Assembly (NCBI GenBank): GCA_934539295.1
Contig: CAKTCN010000018.1
Span: forward strand, 1-64,000
Direction of reading: 5' to 3'
Origin: an uncultured Allosphingosinicella sp.
GTDB taxonomy: Bacteria; Pseudomonadota; Alphaproteobacteria; Sphingomonadales; Sphingomonadaceae
DNA: 64,000 nt
Under the pieces are notes generated by a model. That model made no database searches. It was not told the origin of the DNA and was given only the letters and a program-made list of their open reading frames with translations. Made by a program: the position numbers and the translations under genes. How positions within the stretch are numbered: position 1 is the stretch's first letter; each line of letters begins with the position of its first letter. This document shows, piece after piece, positions 42,772 through 50,583 of the stretch.

Positions 42772-43515
42772 TCAATCGTATGAAGTCGTCCCGCTCCCTG
42801 AATCAGCACTCAAAATCCAATCCACGGCCGCCGCGGAGTGAAGCGCTGTCGTGTCATAGATGGGTAGAATATTGGCAACCGGATCGACCAGCATGACGAG
42901 TTCGGTGCAGCCCAGGATCACCGCCTGGTTGCGTGCCTGCGCCAGGCTGGTGATACACGTCTTCAGCGTGCGCTGGGAAACGCGCGACACGGTGCCGCGG
43001 ACCAGTTCCTCGAAGATGATCCGGTCGATCTCCGCTGCCATGGCCTGGTCGGGCACGTCCACGGCAATCCCGTGCGCTTCGATCCGTTCGCGATAGAAAC
43101 TCTCGGCCATGGTGAAGCGGGTTCCGAGCAGCCCCGCACGGCCGATCCCGTCCCCTATCAACTTTCGCGCTGTCACGTCCCCGATGTGCAGCACAGGAAT
43201 TCCGATCGCCGCCTGAACTTCGTCATAGAGCTTGTGCATCGTGTTGGTGCAGATCAGCAGGCCTTGCGCACCCGCCTGTTCGAGCCTGCGGGCACTTTCG
43301 GCCAGGAGCCTGCCCAGCGCGCTCCAGTCCGCTGCCGCCTGCATGGCCGCGATCGGGGCGAAATCCTGGCTCTCGATCAGCAATGGTGCACTGCTGAGCC
43401 CGCCCAGGCGCTTGGCGACACCCTTGTTGATCGCCTCATAGTAAAGCGCGGTGGAGACCTAGCTCATCCCGCCCAGCAACCCCAATTTGCGCAAGCCCGC
43501 CGCCTCCCGTTTCAT
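42772..43515 (-). pseudogene. Aspartate/glutamate racemase family gene broken by an amber codon
   Basis: Read from the ATG at 43515 the frame gives MKREAAGLRKLGLLGGMS, then TAG (43459-43461), then VSTALYYEAINKGVAKRLGG and a full racemase to 42772. In intact relatives the motif is GGMSW followed by E or V and STALYY, so the stop replaces a conserved Trp codon: one G-to-A change (TGG to TAG). Both catalytic Cys remain, in LICTNTMHKLYD and ILGCTELVML. The 203-residue remnant lacks the first strand and substrate loop and is unlikely to work unless the stop is read through. Confidence 0.85.
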
Positions 43516-43676
43516 GCCTCGATCCCTGATGACCCAGCATCGAACCTGCGGCAACCGCACGCTTGCAAAGCTGGCTTGCCGCGGCCGAGACGGTGCGACA
43601 TAGTTGCGACGTGCTGAAGGGGGCAGCGACGATCGAGGAGACCGGCACGGCCGGTGGCGCAAGGCCATGCGGCCAT

Positions 43677-44780
43677 GTGCCCCTTGTCCTGTCGATCGTC
43701 GGCACGCGACCCGAGGCGATCAAGATGGCTCCGGTGGCGGACGCAATCGCCGAACGCCCCGACCTTCGTCAATTGGTGCTGCTTACCGGCCAGCATCGCA
43801 CGCTCGAAAGTCACTTCGCAGGTCATGCCTGCTTGCAACTTGACCTTCCCGATCTCGGCACGCTCCGTTTTGCTGGGCAGCGGGATGCGCTGCGGGCAGC
43901 CATCGCCCAAGCCCTGATGACGATCGGGCCCGATCTGGTGCTTGTTCATGGCGATACAACCAGTGCCCTCGCGGGGGCGCTTGCCGCGCACGATCTCGGC
44001 ATACCGATCGGTCATGTCGAGGCAGGATTGCGGACCCATGACTTTCGCCAGCCCTGGCCCGAGGAAGGAAATCGCGTCGCCATCGACGCGATCGCCACAC
44101 TCCTGTTCGCCCCCACGCAAGCATCAGCAGCAAATCTCGCGCGCGAACCGGCCGTGAGCGGCGCGGTGCACGTCACCGGCAATACCGGCATTGATGCCCT
44201 GCACCGCGCCTGCCAGGCGCCTGCGGCTCCGCCTTCTACTGGTTCCCGCAAGCGAATCCTCGTCACCTGCCACCGCCGGGAGAATCAGGGGAGCAGTTAT
44301 GCGGCCGTGTGCGCTGGACTGCGCCGCCTGGCCGACGAGCTTCCGGTCGAGCTCCTCTACCTGTTCCACACCAACCCACACCTACGTGCCGCGGCGCAAG
44401 CAGAGCTTGGCGGCGTGCCGCATATCAGCCTTCACGAACCGGTCCCCCATACCGGCGCCGTGGCGTTGCTGCGCAGTTCCTGGGCGTTGCTGACGGACAG
44501 TGGCGGCTTGCAGGAGGACGGCGCCGCACTGGGCGTTCCCGTGATCGTTCTGCGTGAACTGACCGAGCGGGTGGAGGCGCCCGACAACATCGTACTGGCG
44601 GGCAGCGACCCTGATGCCATTGTCGAGCAGGTGAACCGGCTTCTCATGAGCAGCACCTCTTATGCCGCGATGAGCATGCCGACGCTTGCATTCGGCGACG
44701 GCAAGGCCGCGCCGCGCATCGCGGCGGCGATCGCAGACTGGTTTGCTTCGCGCAGGATGCAACCTCCTCGCGCGGCGTAG
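43677..44780 (+). CDS. wecB: UDP-N-acetylglucosamine 2-epimerase
   Basis: The frame is open from 43563. I place the start at the GTG at 43677 because the result (367 aa) matches the family length and begins just before LSIVGTRPEAIKMAPVADAI. Motifs: LVHGDTTSALAGAL, GHVEAGLRTHD, EEGNRVAIDAIA, TCHRRENQG, LLTDSGGLQEDGAALGVPVI. It makes UDP-ManNAc for surface polysaccharide. GTG starts further upstream (43611) cannot be excluded. Its 5' end lies beside, and divergent to, the broken racemase gene. Confidence 0.9.
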   Translation: MPLVLSIVGTRPEAIKMAPVADAIAERPDLRQLVLLTGQHRTLESHFAGHACLQLDLPDLGTLRFAGQRDALRAAIAQALMTIGPDLVLVHGDTTSALAGALAAHDLGIPIGHVEAGLRTHDFRQPWPEEGNRVAIDAIATLLFAPTQASAANLAREPAVSGAVHVTGNTGIDALHRACQAPAAPPSTGSRKRILVTCHRRENQGSSYAAVCAGLRRLADELPVELLYLFHTNPHLRAAAQAELGGVPHISLHEPVPHTGAVALLRSSWALLTDSGGLQEDGAALGVPVIVLRELTERVEAPDNIVLAGSDPDAIVEQVNRLLMSSTSYAAMSMPTLAFGDGKAAPRIAAAIADWFASRRMQPPRAA

Positions 44781-44810
44781 GTTTGATGGCAACCACCAGG
44801 ACAGGACGTC

Positions 44811-45053
44811 ATGACCCGAGCGAGCGCCATCATCTTTCCGGCCATCCTTCTGCTTGCAGCATGCGGCGGAGGATCGACCACCCCCGCTGAGAACAGCGCC
44901 GACCAGCTTGAAGATGCAGCCGCACAGAGCGACGACACATCGGCCGAGATTTTGGAAAATGCTGCCGACACGATCGAGAGCAGCAATCTGGATGCGGGCC
45001 AGGCGAATGCCGTGGCGCAGGATGCGCTCAACCAGGCCGGCAACGCACAATAA
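44811..45053 (+). CDS. Small lipoprotein (80 aa)
   Basis: MTRASAIIFPAILLLAACGG has a lipobox LLAAC, with Gly after the Cys. The mature part is acidic and Ala-rich (DQLEDAAAQSDDTSAEILEN; NAVAQDALNQAGNAQ). No known function. A strong terminator follows directly. Confidence 0.75.
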   Translation: MTRASAIIFPAILLLAACGGGSTTPAENSADQLEDAAAQSDDTSAEILENAADTIESSNLDAGQANAVAQDALNQAGNAQ

Positions 45054-45058
45054 AAAAA

Positions 45059-45079
45059 GGCCGGTCACAAGGACCGGCC
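45059..45079 (+). terminator. Hairpin after the small lipoprotein gene
   Basis: GGCCGGTC (45059-45066) and GACCGGCC (45072-45079) with loop ACAAG, just after the stop and a run of seven A. The A tract lies 5' of the stem, so it would serve as the T tract for minus-strand transcripts; on the plus strand the stem itself probably stops or stabilises the message. Confidence 0.65.
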
Positions 45080-45225
45080 GAAAGTCTTAGGAGAGGATGC
45101 CTGAAAGGCACTTCCGAAGTGCCGCTCGGGCCTCCATGTTGCAAGTGCGAAGGCGGCCTGGACAGTTGCCTCAATTGCAACCGCGAAGAATCCGCTGCCT
45201 GCCTGCCAGTTTACACATCATCGAC

Positions 45226-45252
45226 TTGACAGCAGCCACCCGCCGCTAATAT
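45226..45252 (+). promoter_or_regulatory. Probable promoter of tRNA-Glu
   Basis: TTGACA at 45226-45231 and TAATAT at 45247-45252, 15 bp apart (16 if the -10 is AATATG), about 32 bp before the tRNA. The spacing is slightly short but both boxes are near consensus. Confidence 0.6.
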
Positions 45253-45283
45253 GCGCCTCTCTCCCGCAAGCAGCCGGGAACAT

Positions 45284-45359
45284 GGCCCCTTCGTCTAGCG
45301 GTCTAGGACGTCGCCCTCTCACGGCGAAAACACGGGTTCGAGTCCCGTAGGGGTCACCA
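45284..45359 (+). tRNA. tRNA-Glu(CTC)
   Basis: 76 nt: acceptor GGCCCCT with AGGGGTC, anticodon stem TCGCC/GGCGA with loop CTCTCAC (anticodon CTC), T arm ACGGG/CCCGT with loop TTCGAGT and ACCA. It is the integration target of element 2, whose attL is its 3' end. Confidence 0.96.
45343..45359. repeat. attL of element 2
   Basis: TCCCGTAGGGGTCACCA is the last 17 nt of tRNA-Glu and recurs exactly at 62506-62522. Flanking bases differ on both sides, so the repeat is exactly 17 bp. Confidence 0.93.
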
Positions 45360-45447
45360 AGCACTGTTAGAAGTGCTTTAACTCTGCGCACTTAGCACGA
45401 AATCAATGGCTTAGCCGCTGCCCGGTGGTACAATCGGGTGGTACATA

Positions 45448-47436
45448 ATGAGATTCCGTGTGTCGCATATCCAAGTCCGAAAAAAGAGCCGCTTTCCCCG
45501 ATTCCGCATTCCGGTCCCGAAGGACCTTCAGGACCGGGTTGGCAAGATCGAGATCACGGGATCGCTAGGAACCACCGATCCGGACGAGGCGCTCGCAAAG
45601 GCGGCGCAGCTCAAGCTGGAGTGGAAGCAGCGGTTTCGGGACATGCGGGCGGCCAAGCAGGAAGAAGACCTGCAACGTGCTCCGGATCTGGTTCGAGACT
45701 TCCTCAAGCAGCTGGCTGATCGTCGCTTCGGAGACCTTGATGGTGCGATCTACGGCCTGCAAAAGGTCATTGCGCTGCGGCTGCTGACGTCGTGGGGTCC
45801 CGAGGAGTTCTACGGTCGCGGAGCCAACCGCGCGATCGCATTCGATCCGGACCCTTCGACGTGGGAGAGCTGGCAATCGGATACTGACCAGCTGAGCGAC
45901 ATCATCAGCGAGGCTGAGCGCGACGGGCTAATCGAGCGCCTCGCGCATTTAAGTCGTAACGCAGAGACGTTCGGGTTCGGGTTCCGCGAGATTCTCGAGC
46001 ATGTGCAGAGAAAGCGGCGCTGGGACGCCGTTCGCTTCGAGATGTTGATGATCGAGCAGTTCACGAACACGCCAATCCCTTTCCAGAGTCCTCTCTACGA
46101 AGCCGTCGCAGAGCACCTGCTGCGTCAATTGCACGAGTACCAGTCTCATCGCTGGAACATGGACCTTTTGTCCGCGCTCGGTCTGGTAGACAGCTCCGCG
46201 GCGGGCGTGCCGGCACGTCTGCCCGCGGCGGCTCGTCCAAGCCTGGCGCCGCCTCCGATAGCTAGGCCGCTCGACGAGCCGAGGTCTGGAGGCGAGTGGA
46301 GCAATGCTGGCAGTCGCACGCAGCCCGATCAGACCCTGACGGTCGGTCTCAAGCGCTGGATTGGCGCCATGGCGCCCGGCAGGAGCGCCATTACCGAGAC
46401 GACTCGGGCGGTTGAACGCTTTGTCGAGCTATTCGGCGACAAGCATGTCGCGCAGATCACCGACAACGATTTGTTCGATTATCGCGACTTCCTGAAGGAC
46501 ATGCCGGCCGGCATCAGCCTGCCCGCGCTGAAGAAGCAAGGCATGAGCCTTCGCTCATACACAGAGCGTCTCCACGCCGAAGAGGCTCGCCTCGAAGCCG
46601 AAGCCGAGCGACTGGATGACGCTTCTCCTGAACCCCGTCGCCTCTCTCCGCAATCAATCAAAAAGGACATCGGGGGGCTAAGCGCAATCTTCAGCGCTCT
46701 CGCTTCGGAACGCTGGATCCTCAAGAATCCTGCAGAGAGGATTCCGGTTGATGGCTACTCGAAACGGCGAAAGGTCTTCCCGCTAAAGCCGAGCATGATG
46801 AAGGATCTTTTTGACAGCCCGATGTTCACGGGCTGCGAAGGGAAGACCGCTGTTAAGCGCAGGCGGCCCGGACCGCACGTGTTCCAAGATGTGCTGTACT
46901 GGAGCTTCCTTTTCGGGGCGACATCAGGGCACCGGCTCGCCGAACTTGGGAAGGCGCGCTTGGAAGATGTCGAAGAAGGCGTTGGCCCAGACGGCGAGAC
47001 GATAGTCGGCATCTTCGCAACTGACGTAAAAAACGAGCATTCTGAACGCGTCATTCTCGTGCACCCCAAGCTCCTTGAACTGGGTTTCCTTCAATATGTT
47101 GAGGATCGCCGGAAGATCGGCGCTACCGATCTGTTCGACCTTCCTAAGGGTGGCGAAGGCGAGAATGCTGGGGTCAAGAAGCTGAGCGAGAAGGTCAACG
47201 AGTACCTCGATTCGATCATCGACGACCGACGTTACGTCTTCCATTCGCTACGTCATGAGTTTGCTGACCGCTCCGAAATCACCATTTCCGTAGAAGTGTC
47301 CAAGAAGATCATGGGGCATGCTCGGGGGCGCCTTTATGGCCTTGGCGCCCCGCTTCACCACGCTGCCGCTGAACTCAAGAAGCTGGATGTGAGCTTCATC
47401 GACTGGGATCGCCTGAAGGCGGCCGCACGGACATGA
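45448..47436 (+). CDS. Large tyrosine integrase (662 aa)
   Basis: ATG at 45448. The first 90 residues (RVSHIQVRKKSRFPRFRIPV, ITGSLGTTDPDEALAKAAQL) form the DUF6538-type N-terminal domain. A long middle region precedes a core-binding domain (about 310-440) and the catalytic domain: Arg in SGHRLAELGKARLED, Lys in TDVKNEHSERVI, HSLRHEFADR, MGHARG, and a Tyr in LYGLGAP. The extra length over ordinary integrases is typical of this group in alphaproteobacterial islands. Confidence 0.93.
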   Translation: MRFRVSHIQVRKKSRFPRFRIPVPKDLQDRVGKIEITGSLGTTDPDEALAKAAQLKLEWKQRFRDMRAAKQEEDLQRAPDLVRDFLKQLADRRFGDLDGAIYGLQKVIALRLLTSWGPEEFYGRGANRAIAFDPDPSTWESWQSDTDQLSDIISEAERDGLIERLAHLSRNAETFGFGFREILEHVQRKRRWDAVRFEMLMIEQFTNTPIPFQSPLYEAVAEHLLRQLHEYQSHRWNMDLLSALGLVDSSAAGVPARLPAAARPSLAPPPIARPLDEPRSGGEWSNAGSRTQPDQTLTVGLKRWIGAMAPGRSAITETTRAVERFVELFGDKHVAQITDNDLFDYRDFLKDMPAGISLPALKKQGMSLRSYTERLHAEEARLEAEAERLDDASPEPRRLSPQSIKKDIGGLSAIFSALASERWILKNPAERIPVDGYSKRRKVFPLKPSMMKDLFDSPMFTGCEGKTAVKRRRPGPHVFQDVLYWSFLFGATSGHRLAELGKARLEDVEEGVGPDGETIVGIFATDVKNEHSERVILVHPKLLELGFLQYVEDRRKIGATDLFDLPKGGEGENAGVKKLSEKVNEYLDSIIDDRRYVFHSLRHEFADRSEITISVEVSKKIMGHARGRLYGLGAPLHHAAAELKKLDVSFIDWDRLKAAART

Positions 47437-47537
47437 GGGGCTAGCAACAGCGCGCTAATCCGGGGCCGCTGCCCGGCCCTTCCGGCGCGCTCGCTCACCG
47501 GGGGCGCGCGGCGAGGCGCGGTCAGTGGTAAAGCCCG

Positions 47538-47574
47538 TTGACACTTCATGAAGCTTTTATTATGCTTCAAAAGC
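47538..47574 (+). promoter_or_regulatory. Promoter and operator-like repeats before the XRE gene
   Basis: TTGACA (47538-47543) and TATGCT (47561-47566) are 17 bp apart. CTTCATGAAG (47544-47553) is a perfect palindrome in the spacer, and GCTTTT...AAAAGC (47553-47574) is an inverted repeat around the -10 box. The positions suit repression by the adjacent helix-turn-helix protein. Confidence 0.65.
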
Positions 47575-47609
47575 CTCACATGAAGGGGCGACTGATTGGA
47601 GCCAGCATC

Positions 47610-47945
47610 ATGGATATCTGTCACCGCCTCCGGGAGGCAAGGACCGCGATCGGGAAGACTCAAGAGCAGGTCGCGATCGAGGCCGGCATGAACGTCACGC
47701 AATACAATGCGTACGAGCGCGGCCGTAGCAGGCCCGCCGCCGCCACCCTTCAGCGCCTGGCTGCGGCACTCAAGACGACGCCCGACGCACTTCTTCAGGA
47801 ATCCGAGAGCGCGATCGACAATGAGGTTGATGCCTTGAATCAGGCCCAACACGTGATGGGCAAGATCCGCGCACTGCGGACGGACCTTGCGGCTGCGCTT
47901 GGCCTCGGCGTCGATGAGGTGCGGATCCATGTCGAGCTTTTCTGA
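47610..47945 (+). CDS. XRE-family transcriptional regulator (111 aa)
   Basis: Start at the ATG at 47610, 8 nt after GGAG. The helix-turn-helix is plain: ICHRLREARTAIGKTQEQVA, IEAGMNVTQYNAYERGRSRP. A C-terminal helical part (about residues 65-111) may dimerise. It is probably the switch regulator of the element, controlled through the operator-like repeats upstream. Confidence 0.88.
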   Translation: MDICHRLREARTAIGKTQEQVAIEAGMNVTQYNAYERGRSRPAAATLQRLAAALKTTPDALLQESESAIDNEVDALNQAQHVMGKIRALRTDLAAALGLGVDEVRIHVELF

Positions 47946-47961
47946 GGCGGAGGGGACGAAG

Positions 47962-48423
47962 ATGACCGATGCCGAGGCGAAAGCACTCAAGAACATCGCT
48001 GCCACCACGGATCCCGCAGCTCTCCGGCGGATAGCTTCGAACGCTCGCGGCCGCTCTGAGTTGGTCGAACGAGCCGCCCTTCGGCGGCTCGCCACCGTAT
48101 CCGCCAAGCACGAACCCGGCACTCTAGAGCACGATTGCTGGACGATGGTCCACGCTGTGGAAGAGCTGCGGCGGCTAAATGGTCGGAAAGTCTCGCGGAT
48201 GAACCGCATGCGGCCGAAGATCGAGAGCGACGGGGAAGTAGCGGCTCTCGAATACTGCGCGTTGAAGGAGACGGACGCCGAGATCCTTGAGTATGGGATG
48301 CCTGAACTGACGGCGGAGGCGATCGTCCTAAGACACCGGCGGCGGTTCAGCGACCCGGTCGTCAGGGCCGCCCAAGCGAGGCTGAAAGCAGCTGGGGTGC
48401 TCGTCGAGGAGCAAGCCTCGTAA
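47962..48423 (+). CDS. Hypothetical protein (153 aa)
   Basis: ATG at 47962 after GGAGGGGACG. Soluble and helical (AEAKALKNIAATTDPAALRR; SNARGRSELVERAALRRLAT). The N-terminal part resembles a repeat of short helices; the rest (YGMPELTAEAIVLRHRRRF) is unrecognised. It lies 16 bp downstream of the XRE gene and is probably co-transcribed. Confidence 0.65.
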   Translation: MTDAEAKALKNIAATTDPAALRRIASNARGRSELVERAALRRLATVSAKHEPGTLEHDCWTMVHAVEELRRLNGRKVSRMNRMRPKIESDGEVAALEYCALKETDAEILEYGMPELTAEAIVLRHRRRFSDPVVRAAQARLKAAGVLVEEQAS

Positions 48424-48490
48424 TCTGAAAGCGTCGGCCAGCGGAGTGTGTTGTGATCCCCTCTGACGCTCCGGGGACCTGCGAGATCAC

Positions 48491-48513
48491 CCTCACGGCT
48501 ACTAACCGTGAGG
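48491..48513. terminator. Hairpin between convergent genes
   Basis: CCTCACGG (48491-48498) and CCGTGAGG (48506-48513) with a 7-nt loop lie between the plus-strand gene ending at 48423 and the minus-strand gene ending at 48533. It is a candidate bidirectional terminator without a T tract. Confidence 0.5.
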
Positions 48514-48532
48514 GGATCCCCCTGAACCGACC

Positions 48533-48844
48533 TCAAACGTCCGGTTCGGGTGCGTCAGCGATGATGGTCTGAATGGCTGGATGATCGGCGTCAGGACGAG
48601 CCCGCAGGATTGCCACGGCATCCGCGACCTGACGGAGATCCGGCGCCAGTTCCTCCGGGCTCTCCCAGAACCAGGCGTTCAGAATTGAGCCAATCCATTC
48701 GGGTGGCTTGGTGGCGACCTCCAAGCGAGTGGGGACGTAGCAGCCGAACCGGATAAGGCCCGCATGTTTTGCGATCACCCGCCGGATTAACTCTTCGGAA
48801 ACTCCAAAGCGGTCGTTAGGGTCGTTGGTCATGGTCGTATCCAT
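48533..48844 (-). CDS. Hypothetical protein (103 aa)
   Basis: Start at the ATG at 48844 (MDTTMTNDPNDRFGVSEELI); a later ATG at 48832 is possible. Soluble, with SEELIRRVIAKHAGLIRFGC and PPEWIGSILNAWFWESPEEL. No family recognised. Third gene of a minus-strand run with the MobA-like and exonuclease genes. Confidence 0.6.
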   Translation of the reverse strand: MDTTMTNDPNDRFGVSEELIRRVIAKHAGLIRFGCYVPTRLEVATKPPEWIGSILNAWFWESPEELAPDLRQVADAVAILRARPDADHPAIQTIIADAPEPDV

Positions 48845-48886
48845 TTTGGGGATTCCGCGGCGCCGGCGCCGGCGCCGTGACACCAG

Positions 48887-49453
48887 TTACGCGAGCCAGT
48901 CCAACCAGCTGGCCCGCAGCTGTTCGTTCAACCGGCGATAGATGCAAAACGCGACACGACCATAGCCGTGGCGGTCGTTTGCATGGCGAGGCGCCACGAG
49001 CAGGTGCAGATGCGGCGGCGTGCCATCAAACGGCATATGCCCCGCCATCTCGGCAATCGCGGAGTCTGGCAGGACCGACCGAACCATCTTCTCGGCGCGG
49101 TCAAACCACTCGCCCTTCGAGTAACCGTTCGGCAGGTCGGCGACCACATGCCAGGCGCGGATCTCGTCGGCCCGGCACGTGCTCTCGGCGGCATCGTCCG
49201 CCGCCTTCCAACGCAAGAACGGGCTCTCCGCCCACTCCTCCGTTGACGACGGGAGGATGGCGCCGCTCATGAATAGATCGGCCCGCCGCTTTGTGAAGTC
49301 GACCACCTCGCCGTCGCCCCATTCGAAGCGGGTCCGCAGGATGTAGGCTGCCTCGCGCAGGGCGGTCCGGGTAGGATCGACACGCGAGGGTCGGCGCCAG
49401 GCCGCCGTCGAGACGGCCTGGCAAACGAAGGGGGCACGGACGCGCGCGCTCAC
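48887..49453 (-). CDS. MobA/MobL-like (HUH) protein, short (188 aa)
   Basis: The frame contains WHVVADLPNGYSKGEWFDRA and then FDGTPPHLHLLVAPRHANDR, with the HxH metal-binding pair of HUH relaxases of the MobQ type and the preceding helix. It lacks the long C-terminal part of a normal relaxase and no catalytic Tyr is evident near the start. It overlaps the exonuclease stop/start by 4 bp. It may be a domesticated relaxase fragment working with the exonuclease, or a decaying copy. Confidence 0.6.
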   Translation of the reverse strand: MSARVRAPFVCQAVSTAAWRRPSRVDPTRTALREAAYILRTRFEWGDGEVVDFTKRRADLFMSGAILPSSTEEWAESPFLRWKAADDAAESTCRADEIRAWHVVADLPNGYSKGEWFDRAEKMVRSVLPDSAIAEMAGHMPFDGTPPHLHLLVAPRHANDRHGYGRVAFCIYRRLNEQLRASWLDWLA

Positions 49454-50202
49454 AGGCCGAGCTCCGCGAAGTCGACTTCACCCAGGATTGCCCCTCCGCC
49501 GAAGAAGGCCGGCGGCTTTGCATAGAGAGCCAGGTGGGCCAGCGCCTCCCCACCTTGTCGAATCCAGCTCGCCAAGCGCGTCCAGGACTCGACGATCATC
49601 TCGGGCGCAGCGCGCTCGGCGGAGCGCCAGTATTGCAGCGCGAGCCAAGTCACCGTGACGTCGGTCTCGCAGTAAGCAGCGACCTTCGGCCACGCCCCTT
49701 CCTCGACCAACGTCGCGACGCCATCGCCGGCGCAGTCCTGCTTCACCGCAATGCCGAACGCCGAGCAGAGGTCCAACAAGCGCAGCTTGGGCGCGGCGCC
49801 ATGGCCAGTTACCTCTTCAAGCAGGTCGACGTGCGTCCCCCTGGTGTAGCGCCCCTGCGCGTGCAGCCTCGTGATCGTGGGCGCAGACTCTCCTGCCACA
49901 GCCGCACGGGTCAGCAACACCGGCACGTCGAAGCCGCGCCCGTTGTAGGTGACTACCTCGAAGGCGTCGGAAATGGCGCGTTCGACCGAAGCGACGATCC
50001 CCCGTTCGCCGAGGTTGAACCGAGAATAGGTCGTAATCGCGAAGGTGGGATGCGCCATGGCGTCCTGCTCAACGGTCAGGATCGACACGCAGGCGAGTTC
50101 GTGCAGGCTCCAGGCAGGGAAGCCAGCGGTGGGGTCGGCGCCGGCTTGGGTAATTGCGGCGGCGTTCGGGATCGTCTCGATGTCGAGCACACAGGTCTTC
50201 AC
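49450..50202 (-). CDS. DnaQ-like 3'-5' exonuclease (250 aa)
   Basis: MKTCVLDIETIPNAAAI has the first acidic pair (DIE), YNGRGFDVPVLLTRA the second Asp, and VAAYCETDVTVTWLALQYW the last Asp region with the Tyr-type ending. This matches predicted exonucleases related to the proofreading domain of family B DNA polymerases. It is first in the minus-strand run 48533-50202, and its upstream region is the hairpin-rich gap before the MobV gene. Confidence 0.85.
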   Translation of the reverse strand: MKTCVLDIETIPNAAAITQAGADPTAGFPAWSLHELACVSILTVEQDAMAHPTFAITTYSRFNLGERGIVASVERAISDAFEVVTYNGRGFDVPVLLTRAAVAGESAPTITRLHAQGRYTRGTHVDLLEEVTGHGAAPKLRLLDLCSAFGIAVKQDCAGDGVATLVEEGAWPKVAAYCETDVTVTWLALQYWRSAERAAPEMIVESWTRLASWIRQGGEALAHLALYAKPPAFFGGGAILGEVDFAELGL

Positions 50203-50368
50203 GGGAATGTTCTCCAGCGTTGCGGAGGACGAGATCCGTCCTCTTTCATCTGGCCTTCAGGGCCACATGGCCCCTTCCTTCCTGTGATCTTCCGGGCAGG
50301 CGTCAGCCGAACCGCACGTGCCCTGTGCACGGGGCGCTGGCCGACCATCGTCGGCGGCCAGCGTTCTG

Positions 50369-50524
50369 CATCGTGCCAGCTGGCACGATGCGCGGCCGGC
50401 CCTTGCCGGCCGCCTGCGGGGTCCAGGGGTGCAGCGCCCTGGCTCGGGGGTTTATTTCGCGAGCGCGAAAAAACCTTTCCCGGGTGAAATGTTTTTATCG
50501 CTTCGCTCTAATAAACATTTCACC
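50369..50524. other. Hairpin-rich gap before the MobV relaxase: candidate oriT
   Basis: Four perfect inverted repeats lie in the 381-bp gap 50203-50583: a 22-bp palindrome (50369-50390, core GTGCCAGCTGGCAC), GCGGCCGGC/GCCGGCCGC with a CCTT loop (50392-50413), TTTCGCG/CGCGAAA (50455-50470), and GGTGAAATGTTT/AAACATTTCACC with an 18-nt loop (50483-50494, 50513-50524). The region is AT-rich in the last part. Such a set upstream of mobV suits an origin of transfer. No nic site is identified and no gene is seen here. Confidence 0.55.
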
Positions 50525-50583
50525 GCCCCCTTCCGGGGTCGGGTGTTCGCCTGATACCATATGCCCAAGCAGGGAAGCAGGCG

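Noticed and set aside
49534..50487. Plus-strand open frame opposite the exonuclease gene
   Set aside because: The exonuclease has three acidic motifs in the right order; the opposite frame has none.
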